From assembly GCA_964353255.1 (NCBI GenBank), contig CAYGVJ010000098.1, positions 1 through 21,142 on the forward strand: a stretch of 21,142 nt of DNA. The letters are read 5' to 3'. Below are positions 1 to 7,737 of this stretch, in pieces; the stretch's first letter is position 1, and each line of letters begins with the position of its first letter. The position numbers were made by a program, and so were the translations under genes. This DNA comes from VFZS01 sp964353255. Its GTDB lineage: Bacteria > Acidobacteriota > Terriglobia > Bryobacterales > Bryobacteraceae. The notes beneath the pieces were generated by a model, which had not been told where the DNA came from, did no database searches, and saw only the letters and a program-made list of their open reading frames with translations.

Positions 1-82
1 GTCCAAAACATTCTCACCTCAAGATGTTTCGGCGACTTTATCCACGGGCTGTTAGACCCCGGTTGGAGGCGCTAGTCAAGCA

Positions 83-227
83 ATTTGAACGCTTGCCCTC
101 CCCCAGTTTCCCTGCGAGCCTCAGTAGAATAGGCATTTCTGCCTGTTGTTCGGTCCCAGCAAAACAGGCCTGGAGGCCTATTCTACCGGGACACCCTGCA
201 AACTGGGGGAGGGCAAGATCTGAACGC
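83..227. mobile_element. MITE-like nested inverted repeat with candidate target-site duplication
   Basis: A perfect 18-bp inverted repeat pairs 92-109 with 200-217. Inside it, tagaataggc (125-134) pairs with 176-185, and gcctgtt (141-147) pairs with 163-169. Each inner arm can also fold alone: aggca/tgcct around 131-144 and aggcc/ggcct around 166-179. The closing pair differs (A-T versus C-G), which is compensatory. The element is flanked by direct repeats attTgaacgc (83-92) and atcTgaacgc (218-227), matching at 9 of 10 bases and abutting the terminal repeats. This fits a small non-autonomous transposable element with a target duplication of about 10 bp. A structured RNA or REP-type repeat is the alternative. 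No transposase is present. Confidence 0.6.
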
Positions 228-436
228 AGCCTTTGCGGACGGGCAGCGCTGGCGCAGCAGCTCGCCGAGCTATTTCCACAGGAACCGTCCGACCCCGACG
301 CACCGGCGACCCCAAAACGGCGGGGCGACGTACGACCACTTAAGTTAGCGCTTATGGGGGCCAGCCCCCAGCGAGATCGGATTTTTCTGCCGCGGGACTT
401 CCCTCGACAGCGCGGATTCAACCCTCCTCGTTAGCG

Positions 437-465
437 ACACCGGCGCTTAAGACCGGCGCCGGTGT
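437..465. other. GC-rich hairpin downstream of the GH43 gene
   Basis: acaccggcgc (437-446) pairs perfectly with gcgccggtgt (456-465) around a 9-nt loop. It lies about 100 bp past the stop of the minus-strand GH43 gene. It has no T-tract on either strand, so it is at best a weak or factor-assisted terminator or mRNA 3' stabiliser. Confidence 0.35.
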
Positions 466-562
466 GGTGACCTCGCGCGGCGACGTGCACTGGCCGCCCG
501 GCGCTCAGGGGTTTTCGAGAGCCGCCACGCCGCCCCGGTGGAGGCGTAGCGACACTGCTCAC

Positions 563-1612
563 CTACGGCAGCGCGCCCACCCGCGGCCAGCCCTGTTCCC
601 ACACCATGGTCGAGATCTGTAAATGCGACCGGCCCGTAGCGCCGTGGTAGGCATGAAACACCGGGTAGTCTGCGCCGCGTTCCTGGAGCACGGCCTCATG
701 CCCGGCGCCGTGCCAGTTCGCGGTGCTGGCGGCGATCACCAGGCTCCCGCCCCCTTCGGTCATCGGCTTGCCGGCCTTGTCCACATACGGCCCCGTGATC
801 CGCCTGGACCGGCCAACCACGACGTTGTAGTTGCTCTTGACGCCGCGGCAGCAGAAGTCGAAGGACACGAAAAGGTACCAGTAGCGCCCGTGGCGGACAA
901 TGAAGGGCGCTTCAATGGCCCCCTCGACCGGCGGGGTTCGATGCGGTTCTTTCCGCGGGCGGCTGGCCAGCGAGTACAGCGTCGTGTCCTGGGCGGACGG
1001 CTTGCCGGTCGCCGGATCGATCCGCCTCATCTTGATTCCACCCCAGAAGCTCCCCCAATTGAGCCAGACGCTGTTTTTGTTCTCAATCACGAGGTTGGGA
1101 TCGATGGCGTTGAAGTCGTCCTCCGCGTGGGAGCGCACCACCATCCCCTGGTCCACCCAGTGGTAGTTGGGGCTCTTCCGGTCGAGCGTCTCGTTCGTCG
1201 TCAGCCCGATAGCCGATTCGTTCTTGCCGAAAGTTGAGACGGAGTAATAGAGATGGTACTTGCCGTTGTAGTAGGAGATGTCGGGAGCCCAAGCTCCGCG
1301 CGCGCCCGGGATCTCCTTAACCGCCCAGTCGGGCAGCTTGTCGAACACGAAACCCGCCCGGGTCCAGCGGCGCAGGTCCTTCGAGGTTCGAATGGGAATC
1401 ACTCCCTCGCCGGGCCGGCCGCCGGTGCAGAAGACGTAGTAGGTGTCCTGCTCCTTCATGATGACGGGGTCGTGCACCCCTTCCACGTCCCCTTCCAGTT
1501 TCAGGACCTCCGGCTCCTTGGGCGCGGCGGCGCCCCGTTGAATCACTCCCAGGGCCAGCGCCGCAGCCAATGCGGCGGCGCAGATTGTGGCAGCTCTCTT
1601 CCCGGCATTCAT
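563..1612 (-). CDS. Secreted GH43 arabinan endo-1,5-alpha-L-arabinosidase
   Basis: This glycoside hydrolase family 43 protein (349 aa) is expected to cut alpha-1,5-linked arabinan outside the cytoplasm. A signal peptide (MNAGKRAATICAAALAAALALG) leads into a five-bladed propeller-type sequence. The catalytic triad is visible: Asp48 in GVHDPV (base), Asp171 in NAIDPN (pKa modulator) and Glu234 in AIEAPF (acid). WAPDISYYNGKYHLYYSVSTFG is typical of the arabinanase branch, and His305 in HGAGHEAV matches the metal-site histidine. I chose the ATG at 1612 because aggaa lies just upstream and the signal peptide begins there; an in-frame start at 1651 would overlap the predicted -10 box. It is divergent from the GH51 gene, sharing a 179-bp control region. 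The GH43 family is secure; endo-arabinanase specificity is likely but could be another GH43 activity. Confidence 0.88.
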   Translation of the reverse strand: MNAGKRAATICAAALAAALALGVIQRGAAAPKEPEVLKLEGDVEGVHDPVIMKEQDTYYVFCTGGRPGEGVIPIRTSKDLRRWTRAGFVFDKLPDWAVKEIPGARGAWAPDISYYNGKYHLYYSVSTFGKNESAIGLTTNETLDRKSPNYHWVDQGMVVRSHAEDDFNAIDPNLVIENKNSVWLNWGSFWGGIKMRRIDPATGKPSAQDTTLYSLASRPRKEPHRTPPVEGAIEAPFIVRHGRYWYLFVSFDFCCRGVKSNYNVVVGRSRRITGPYVDKAGKPMTEGGGSLVIAASTANWHGAGHEAVLQERGADYPVFHAYHGATGRSHLQISTMVWEQGWPRVGALP

Positions 1613-1627
1613 AGTATGTTCCTGTGC

Positions 1628-1641
1628 TGCAAGCGATTGCA
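1628..1641. promoter_or_regulatory. LacI-family-type operator O1 (GH43 side)
   Basis: TGCAAGCGATTGCA is a near-perfect palindrome with a central CG, the hallmark of LacI/GalR-family operators (TGnAAnCGnTTnCA type). It begins 9 bases downstream of the predicted GH43 -10 box, so it overlies the expected start point. It can act as a repressor block for the GH43 gene. The regulator gene is not in the window. Confidence 0.65.
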
Positions 1642-1650
1642 CCGAAGTCA

Positions 1651-1679
1651 CTTTTACCTCACTGCCACCGCGCTGTCAA
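1651..1679 (-). promoter_or_regulatory. Sigma-70-type promoter of the GH43 gene
   Basis: On the minus strand, TTGACA (1674-1679) is followed by exactly 17 bp and then TAAAAG (1651-1656). The -35 box is perfect and the -10 box matches 4 of 6 consensus bases. The predicted start is near 1644, giving a leader of about 32 nt before the ATG at 1612. Confidence 0.65.
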
Positions 1680-1698
1680 GGGGGCGCTCATTTTTTCC

Positions 1699-1727
1699 TT
1701 GACACCGGACGGCCCCCGGCGGACAAT
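1699..1727 (+). promoter_or_regulatory. Sigma-70-type promoter of the GH51 gene
   Basis: TTGACA (1699-1704), a 17-bp spacer, then GACAAT (1722-1727). The architecture mirrors the GH43 promoter on the opposite strand. The predicted start is near 1734, inside operator O2. Confidence 0.65.
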
Positions 1728-1728
1728 G

Positions 1729-1742
1729 TGTAAGCGTTTGCC
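1729..1742. promoter_or_regulatory. LacI-family-type operator O2 (GH51 side)
   Basis: TGTAAGCGTTTGCC matches the TGnAAnCGnTTnCA operator pattern at all but the last base, with the central CG intact. It covers the expected transcription start of the GH51 promoter. Its centre is 101 bp from the centre of O1, so one regulator could bind both sites and possibly loop the intervening DNA. Confidence 0.6.
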
Positions 1743-1791
1743 CGCAGGGCGCTGCGGCCGCGGGCGCGATGACCGAAAAGGAGTCTGGCGT

Positions 1792-3354
1792 ATGTCTTTC
1801 CATCGCACAATGGGAATGCTGGCGGCGCTGCTGTGGCTGCCCGCTGGCGCGCTATTTGGACAGCCAAAGCCCCAGGCCCGCATAAAGATCGACACCGACC
1901 GCACCATCGGCGAAGTGCACCCTCATCTCTTCGGCAACTTCGCCGAACACCTCGGGCGGGTGATCTACGGGGGGATTTATGAAGAAGGCAGCTCGCTGGC
2001 CGACAAGGACGGCTACCGCACCGACGTCATGAAGGCGGTGAAGGAGCTCGGCGTCTCCATTCTTCGCTACCCCGGCGGCAACTTCGTTTCCGGCTACAAC
2101 TGGAAAGACGGAATCGGGCCCAAGGACCAGCGCCCCGGCCGCCTTGACTATGCCTGGGGCGGGATTGAATCCAACCGGTTCGGCACCGACGAGTTCCTCC
2201 GGTACTGCGAACGGCTGGGCCTGGAACCCTACATGTGCATCAACGCCGGCCTGGGGACGGTCGAGGAGGCCAGGCAGTGGGTTGAGTACTGCAATATCGC
2301 TAAACCCACCTACTGGGCCGCCCAGCGCCGCCGCAACGGCCGCGAGCAGCCTTACAACGTCAAGTACTGGGGACTGGGCAACGAGATCGACGGTCCCTGG
2401 CAGCTCGGCCACAAGAACGCGGAGGACTACGCCAAGTTCGCTCTGGAGGCCGCCAAGGCGATGCGCTGGGTCGATCCCTCTATCAAGCTGATTGCCAGCG
2501 GCTCCTCCAACTTCGGGCCCCGCGCCGACTGGATCGGCTGGAACCGGACCGTACTGGAAACCCTGAGAGACCACATCGACTACATTTCTCTCCATACCTA
2601 CATACGGAACGATGACAGCAACTTTGAAAAGTTCCTGGGCGCCTCTCAGGATATCGATCACTACATCGAGGTGGTCGAAGGGTTGATCAAGGCTGCCCAA
2701 TCCGGGCAGAGGAACCCCCGCCCCATCCACATAGCCTATGACGAGTGGAATGTTTGGTACCGCGTTCGCGGCTCCGAAATGGGAGCGAGAGGACTCGAGG
2801 AGATATACAACTTCGAAGACGCCCTCGCCATGGGCATGTTCTTCAACTCCTTCATCCGCCATGCACACATCGTCAAGATGGCCAACCTGGCCCAGTTGGT
2901 CAATGCGATCGCGCCGATATTCACCAACCCGCAGGGGCTTTTCCTGCAACCCATTTACTTCCCGATCGCCGAATACGGAAAGCAACGCGGCAACGTTGCG
3001 CTGAACCTGCTGGTGTCGGGGCCGACGTACAGCCTCGGCGGCCGGCCTCCGCTCGGATATCTGGACGTCTCCGGCACTTACGACAGGAAAGCGCGCGCGG
3101 TGTACTTAAACGTGCTGAATCGCAGCGAGAAGATGGACATCGCCGCGCGCATCGACAACGTGGAAGGGCAGATCGGCCCGGAAGCCGGCGTCTGGCACCT
3201 GAACCACCCGGACCTGAAGGCCACGCACACCTTTGGAGACGACCAGAAGGTTCGCCCGGCGACGAGGACGGTGACGCTGGCGGTCAGCAACAGCGGCTTC
3301 ACGTACACCTTTCCCGCGCACTCACTGACCATCCTGCGCCTGAAACTCAACTAG
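1792..3354 (+). CDS. Secreted GH51 alpha-L-arabinofuranosidase
   Basis: This 520-aa retaining glycosidase is expected to remove terminal alpha-L-arabinofuranosyl groups from arabinan or arabinoxylan. Family 51 hallmarks are FGNFAEHLGRVIYGGIYEEGS near the N-terminus, RYPGGNFVSGYNWKDGIGP, Glu198 in GLGNEIDGPWQ (acid/base) and Glu318 in AYDEWNVWY (nucleophile). The C-terminal beta-sandwich ends in SLTILRLKLN. The ATG at 1792 has AAGGAG eight bases upstream and begins a signal peptide (MGMLAALLWLPAGALFG), implying export; many bacterial GH51 enzymes are cytoplasmic, so this is worth noting. The open frame extends upstream to 1624 but through the promoter. It works with the divergent GH43 enzyme: backbone cutting plus arabinose release. 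Confidence 0.92.
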   Translation: MSFHRTMGMLAALLWLPAGALFGQPKPQARIKIDTDRTIGEVHPHLFGNFAEHLGRVIYGGIYEEGSSLADKDGYRTDVMKAVKELGVSILRYPGGNFVSGYNWKDGIGPKDQRPGRLDYAWGGIESNRFGTDEFLRYCERLGLEPYMCINAGLGTVEEARQWVEYCNIAKPTYWAAQRRRNGREQPYNVKYWGLGNEIDGPWQLGHKNAEDYAKFALEAAKAMRWVDPSIKLIASGSSNFGPRADWIGWNRTVLETLRDHIDYISLHTYIRNDDSNFEKFLGASQDIDHYIEVVEGLIKAAQSGQRNPRPIHIAYDEWNVWYRVRGSEMGARGLEEIYNFEDALAMGMFFNSFIRHAHIVKMANLAQLVNAIAPIFTNPQGLFLQPIYFPIAEYGKQRGNVALNLLVSGPTYSLGGRPPLGYLDVSGTYDRKARAVYLNVLNRSEKMDIAARIDNVEGQIGPEAGVWHLNHPDLKATHTFGDDQKVRPATRTVTLAVSNSGFTYTFPAHSLTILRLKLN

Positions 3355-3460
3355 AAGCGCGCGGCGGACGCTCGCGGGTGGTTGCCATGAACAGCCCAGG
3401 ATGCCCACGTACGGGCGAGCCGCAGCGTCCGGGCCCCGGTTGAGATTTAATGTAGAGATA

Positions 3461-6265
3461 GTGCCGGTTAACCGCACAAGCAGAGGGGCCGCTGTCGGGC
3501 TCTTGCTGGCTCTGGTGGCGTCCCGGGCCGTGGCGCAGAGAATGCCGCCCTTGCCCGGCGCCGAGGAGTGTGCCGCCTGTCATGAGCCGGGCCGCCGCGC
3601 CGGCAAGCGTGAACCGGGCGTGCCGCCGGCGTTCGACGCCACGGCGTTGCGCGCCTCGCCGCACGCGTCGCTGGAGTGCAAGAGCTGCCACGACACGGGC
3701 AAGACCAGCCCCCACCCGGAGAAGCTCCCGCCGGTGGACTGTGGGGGCTGCCACTCCGAGCAGCAGGCCCAGTACGCCCAAAGCCTTCACGGCCAGGCCG
3801 CCAAGCGCGGCGACCGCCTGGCGCCGAGCTGCAAGCACTGCCACGGCGCGCACAACGTCCTGCGCGCCTCCGACCCGCGTTCCCCCACCTCCACCATGGA
3901 GATCCCGCGCCTATGCGGCCGGTGCCATCACGAAGGGTCTCCGGTGCAGTTGACCTACGACATCCCCCAGAGCCGGATTCTGGAGAACTACACCGAGAGC
4001 ATCCACGGCGAAGGGCTGTTCAAGCGCGGCCTGACGGTGACAGCGGTCTGCACAAGCTGTCACACCTCGCACTTCGTCCTGCCGCACACGGATGCGCGCT
4101 CCTCGATCGCCAAGCGCAACATCGCTCGGACCTGCACTCGCTGTCACGCGCAGATCGAGGCCGTGCACCAGAGAGTGATTCGCGGGGAGCTCTGGGAGAA
4201 ACAACCCCACCTGATTCCGGCCTGCGTGGACTGCCACGAGCCCCACAAGGTCCGGCGCGTGCTGTACCCGCAGGGGATGTCGGACCGGGACTGCCAGCGC
4301 TGCCACGGCAACCCGGAGCTGAAGGTGAGGCGGGGCGGGAAGAGCGTTTCCCTGTTCGTCAACCAAGCGGAACTGGAGCGCTCGCGGCACGCGCGCAAGG
4401 CCTGCGTGCAGTGCCACACCGGCGGCACGCCATCGCATGCCCGGCCGTGCAGCACCATCACGGCCAAGGTTGACTGCTCGATTTGCCACGCCGAGGTTGT
4501 GACCCAGTACCGCGAGAGCACGCACGGGGTCTTACTGGCCCAGGGCAGTCCCGACGCGCCCTCCTGCGATGACTGCCACGGTCACAGCCACTCGGTTCAG
4601 AGCAAGAACGAATCCGGCGCTCCCACCTACTCCCGCAACGTGCCCGGGCTGTGCGCCAAGTGCCATCGCACCGGGCAGAAGGCCGCCGTGCGTTACGCCA
4701 GCCACAACGGCAGGCAGTTGAACGTGGTCGAGCACTACGTCGAGAGCATCCACGGCAAGGGCTTGCTCCAGAGCGGGCTGACGGTGACTGCCGATTGCGC
4801 CGACTGCCACACCGCGCACCACGAGCTGCCCCGCCGGGACGCGCGCTCCAGCGTGAACCCCAAGAATGTGTCACAGACCTGCGCCAAGTGTCACCGGGGC
4901 ATTTTCGAGCTTTTCGCGAGGAGCGTCCACTCCCCGTCGGTCACCCGCAGCGCCAAGACCCTGCCGGTGTGCAGCGAGTGCCACTCCGCTCACAGCATCG
5001 CTCGCACCGACATCTCCGATTTCAGGCTGCACATCATGGATCAGTGCGGCCGCTGCCACCGCGCCATCACCGAGACCTACTTCGACACCTTCCACGGCAA
5101 GGTGTCCAAGCTGGGCTACGTCAAGACGGCCCAGTGCTACGACTGCCACGGGGCGCACGACATCCTGCCCGTCACCGACGTGCGCTCGCGCCTCAGCCGG
5201 GCCAACATCGTCAAGACCTGCGCTCAGTGTCACCCCGGCTCGCACCGCCGGTTCGCCGGCTACCTGACGCACGCCACCCACCACGACCCGCACCGATACC
5301 CCTGGCTGTTTTACACCTTCTGGGGCATGACCTCGCTGCTGGCGGTGACGCTGGCGCTCTCCGGCCTGCACACGCTGGCCTGGCTGCCGCGGTCGCTGAA
5401 GTACCGCCGGGAAATCCGGGCCGCCCACAACGGCCATCCTGAGCTGTTCCTGCGCCGCTTCCAGCCCTTCCAGCGCAACCTGCACCTGATCGTGATCTTC
5501 AGCTTCTTTGGCCTGGCCCTGACGGGCATGACCTTGAAGTTCTCCTACGCCGGCTGGGCCGGCGCGCTGTCGCGGCTGCTCGGCGGGTTCGAGGCCGCCG
5601 GCTTGATTCACCGCTTCTGCGCCGTGCTCACTTTCGTGTACTTCGGCCTGCACCTCTGGGACCTGGCGCGCCGGCGCAGACGCGCGGGGAAGACCTGGCG
5701 CCAGTTCATCTTCCGCTCCGAGAGCATGCTCTTCAGCCGGAACGACTGGCGCGAGCTGGTGGCCTCGCTCAAGTGGTTCTTCGGGCGCGGTCCCCGCCCC
5801 AACTACGGCCGCTGGACGTACTGGGAGAAGTTCGACTACTTCGCGGTCTTCTGGGGTGTGGCGGTGATCGGCTTGACCGGCCTGCTGCTGTGGTTCCCGG
5901 AATTCTTCACACGCTTCCTGCCGGGCGCGGCGATCAACGTGGCCACCACCATCCACAGCGACGAGGCGCTGCTGGCGGTGGGCTTCATCTTCACGATCCA
6001 CTTCTTCAACACGCACTTCCGGCCGGAGAAGTTTCCCATCGACACGGTGATCTTCACGGGCGGCATGCCGCTGGAGGAATTCAAGCGCGACCGGCCGCGC
6101 GAATACCAGGAGATGGTGGAGGCAGGCGAGCTCGAGCAGAACCTGATGCCCCTTCCGGCGCCGCTGGCCGTCAAGCTGTGGCGCCGGCTGGGCTACACGG
6201 CCCTGGCGGTGGGCCTGCTGCTCGTCGCCCTGATCATCTACGCGGAGGTGTTTGCCTACAGGTGA
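3461..6265 (+). CDS. 19-heme cytochrome c fused to a membrane cytochrome b module (CbcL-like)
   Basis: This 934-aa protein has a signal peptide (MPVNRTSRGAAVGLLLALVASRAVAQ) and a periplasmic region of about 590 residues with 19 CXXCH c-type heme motifs. A C-terminal b561/FdnI-type membrane domain follows, with about six helices and paired histidines (LHLIVIF, GLIHRF, FGLHLWD, TTIHSDE, FTIHFFNTHF). The architecture resembles Geobacter CbcL (nine c hemes plus a b-type module), so it probably takes electrons from quinol and passes them to periplasmic multiheme carriers, or the reverse. The c domain is built from repeats of a module Y-x-x-S-x-HG...C-x-x-CH-x-x-H...C-x-x-CH. I prefer the GTG at 3461, where the signal peptide starts; the ATG at 3401 is in frame but adds a non-signal-like extension. 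It converges on the cytochrome operon at 6312-10529. The physiological acceptor is unknown. Confidence 0.85.
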   Translation: MPVNRTSRGAAVGLLLALVASRAVAQRMPPLPGAEECAACHEPGRRAGKREPGVPPAFDATALRASPHASLECKSCHDTGKTSPHPEKLPPVDCGGCHSEQQAQYAQSLHGQAAKRGDRLAPSCKHCHGAHNVLRASDPRSPTSTMEIPRLCGRCHHEGSPVQLTYDIPQSRILENYTESIHGEGLFKRGLTVTAVCTSCHTSHFVLPHTDARSSIAKRNIARTCTRCHAQIEAVHQRVIRGELWEKQPHLIPACVDCHEPHKVRRVLYPQGMSDRDCQRCHGNPELKVRRGGKSVSLFVNQAELERSRHARKACVQCHTGGTPSHARPCSTITAKVDCSICHAEVVTQYRESTHGVLLAQGSPDAPSCDDCHGHSHSVQSKNESGAPTYSRNVPGLCAKCHRTGQKAAVRYASHNGRQLNVVEHYVESIHGKGLLQSGLTVTADCADCHTAHHELPRRDARSSVNPKNVSQTCAKCHRGIFELFARSVHSPSVTRSAKTLPVCSECHSAHSIARTDISDFRLHIMDQCGRCHRAITETYFDTFHGKVSKLGYVKTAQCYDCHGAHDILPVTDVRSRLSRANIVKTCAQCHPGSHRRFAGYLTHATHHDPHRYPWLFYTFWGMTSLLAVTLALSGLHTLAWLPRSLKYRREIRAAHNGHPELFLRRFQPFQRNLHLIVIFSFFGLALTGMTLKFSYAGWAGALSRLLGGFEAAGLIHRFCAVLTFVYFGLHLWDLARRRRRAGKTWRQFIFRSESMLFSRNDWRELVASLKWFFGRGPRPNYGRWTYWEKFDYFAVFWGVAVIGLTGLLLWFPEFFTRFLPGAAINVATTIHSDEALLAVGFIFTIHFFNTHFRPEKFPIDTVIFTGGMPLEEFKRDRPREYQEMVEAGELEQNLMPLPAPLAVKLWRRLGYTALAVGLLLVALIIYAEVFAYR

Positions 6266-6311
6266 GTTCGCGCCAAGCTCGCCAAAAATGCGCAAAGCAC
6301 GTTCCCCGTCA

Positions 6312-7733
6312 CTACCGCTCCCCTGCCAGGCCCAGCTCGGAGAGGATCTTCGGCGCCGTCTCTTGCATGGCCAGCAGGCGGTGGCAAGTGTTGCAGTCCT
6401 GGGAGATCTGGCGGCCGTCGGCGCTCAAGTGCTGCTCGTCGTGGCAGCGGAAGCAGCCCGGGAAGTTGTTGTGGCCGATATTGTTGGGGTAGGTTCCCCA
6501 GTCCACCTTCATCGTCGGAAAAACGTTGCGCCGGTAGATGTCCACAAGCGCCTGGGCCGCGCGCGTGGCCTCCGCTCGCCGCCCGTAGCGATCCTCCAGC
6601 CCTGCCCGGATAGCGGCGGCTGCCTGCTCCTGGCTCTGGTACTTCCCCCTCAGCAGCTCCACGCCCAACTTCTTGACGTAAGGCAGCGCGGGGGAAATCA
6701 GCCCCGCGGTCATGGCGTGGTCCACCGCCGCTTCCGGCACCTCGAAGGCGTGCGTGGGCCGATTGTGACAGTCCATGCAATCCATCAGGCGTTTGGGAAT
6801 CTGCCGGACCGCGTCCGGCTTGGCGTCCGCGGCTAAGTAGAGCGTTGTGCGCCCGCTCTCCGCGTTGCGGTACTCGACCCAGGAGATAGTCTGCCGGGCG
6901 GGATCCGCCGCGCCGTACTGGATGGTCACTCCGGGCGCCATGTGAGCGCCGTGAATGCCCCGCGTGACGCGCCCGCCCCCGATACGCATCAACAGGACCG
7001 TCTGCGCGCGCGTGTTAGCCTCGTCGGAGGCGAACTCCTCGATGACCCGCAGCCGGTCCGCGCCGAACTTCTGCGGCCAGTGACAGGCCTCGCAGGTCTC
7101 GCGCGCCGGGCGCAGGTTGCGGATCGGCGTGGGAATGGGCCGCGGATAGGTATTGAAGGTCACGGCGAAGACCTGCCCCACCCCCGACAGCTTGCTGCGC
7201 ACGAACCAAGGGGCTCCCGGACCGATATGGCAGGCCACGCACTCCACCCGCGAGTGCGGCGAGTTCTGGTAGGCGGCGAACTCCGGCTCCATGACCGTGT
7301 GGCAGGTCTGCCCGCAGAAAGTCACGCTGTCCATGTAGGTGACGGCCCGGTAGGAAAGCTGGCTGCCGATGATCAGGTTGGCCACCGTGGCCACGCCGAC
7401 GAAAGCCAACAGCCGGCGCAGCTCAACGTTCTTGAAATCCAGCGGCGGGAAGCTGGCCGGGTAGAGGCCTTCCTCGCGCACCCGGCGGCGGCGTAGCGCA
7501 ATGCCTGCCGGAATCAGGGCCAGTCCCGCGAAAAAAACGCCGGGAAGCAGCAGGAACGCCAGGATGCCCAGATACGGGTGGGCGGCCTCCCCGCGCAGGC
7601 TGGTGGGAAGCAACAGAAGCCAGAGCACTCCGGAGGCCGTCACCGCCACCACCCCCAGACGGCTCAGCCAGTTGTTCGACAAGTAGACCAGCGGCGAAAG
7701 CCAGGCACCCAGCTTGCTCGTGGGAGAAGCCAT
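6312..7733 (-). CDS. NapC/NirT-like hexaheme membrane cytochrome c
   Basis: This 473-aa protein has three hydrophobic helices (about 26-43, 53-80 and 107-125) followed by a periplasmic c-type domain. There are six heme sites: an unusual CX3CH (CGQTCH, 140-145) and five CXXCH (165, 214, 319, 427, 447). The stretch from the first heme through MEPEFAAYQNSPHSRVECVACHIGPGAPWFVRSK resembles NapC/NirT-family quinol-oxidising proteins. Two extra hemes near the C-terminus go beyond the classic tetraheme NapC. It starts 4 bp after the stop of the 9-heme b/c gene, so it is surely co-transcribed. Its likely role is passing electrons between the membrane module and periplasmic carriers. No nitrate, nitrite or other terminal reductase lies nearby, so the pathway cannot be named. 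Confidence 0.82.
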   Translation of the reverse strand: MASPTSKLGAWLSPLVYLSNNWLSRLGVVAVTASGVLWLLLLPTSLRGEAAHPYLGILAFLLLPGVFFAGLALIPAGIALRRRRVREEGLYPASFPPLDFKNVELRRLLAFVGVATVANLIIGSQLSYRAVTYMDSVTFCGQTCHTVMEPEFAAYQNSPHSRVECVACHIGPGAPWFVRSKLSGVGQVFAVTFNTYPRPIPTPIRNLRPARETCEACHWPQKFGADRLRVIEEFASDEANTRAQTVLLMRIGGGRVTRGIHGAHMAPGVTIQYGAADPARQTISWVEYRNAESGRTTLYLAADAKPDAVRQIPKRLMDCMDCHNRPTHAFEVPEAAVDHAMTAGLISPALPYVKKLGVELLRGKYQSQEQAAAAIRAGLEDRYGRRAEATRAAQALVDIYRRNVFPTMKVDWGTYPNNIGHNNFPGCFRCHDEQHLSADGRQISQDCNTCHRLLAMQETAPKILSELGLAGER

Positions 7734-7737
7734 GCCT

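Larger units (their letters stand above)
1..562. other. Gene-free region before the arabinan locus
   Basis: I see no convincing gene here. A 136-codon plus-strand frame (24-434) and a 127-codon minus-strand frame (38-421) overlap each other. They have Arg/Pro/Ser-rich, low-complexity translations and run across a large inverted repeat, so I treat both as chance frames in GC-rich DNA. The region holds the MITE-like element at 83-227, a small hairpin (355-360 pairing with 365-370) and a stronger hairpin at 437-465. No tRNA or rRNA is recognisable. Confidence 0.6.

Noticed and set aside
83..227. CRISPR repeat or tRNA-like structure
   Set aside because: There are only inverted, not regularly spaced direct, repeats, and there is no cloverleaf or CCA-like layout.
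24..434. Possible 136-aa gene at the window start
   Set aside because: It crosses a nested inverted repeat with a likely target duplication, lacks a ribosome site and any motif, and has a competing frame on the other strand.
3355..3460. Promoter for the 19-heme cytochrome gene
   Set aside because: AT-richer bases near 3441-3460 resemble a -10 region, but no partner -35 box or -24/-12 element with correct spacing was found.
4871..6295. 474-codon minus-strand open frame opposite the 19-heme cytochrome
   Set aside because: It lies fully antisense to a gene with 19 heme motifs and a clear membrane domain. Its translation is Gln/Val/Arg/His-rich with no domain, which is a GC-rich shadow frame.
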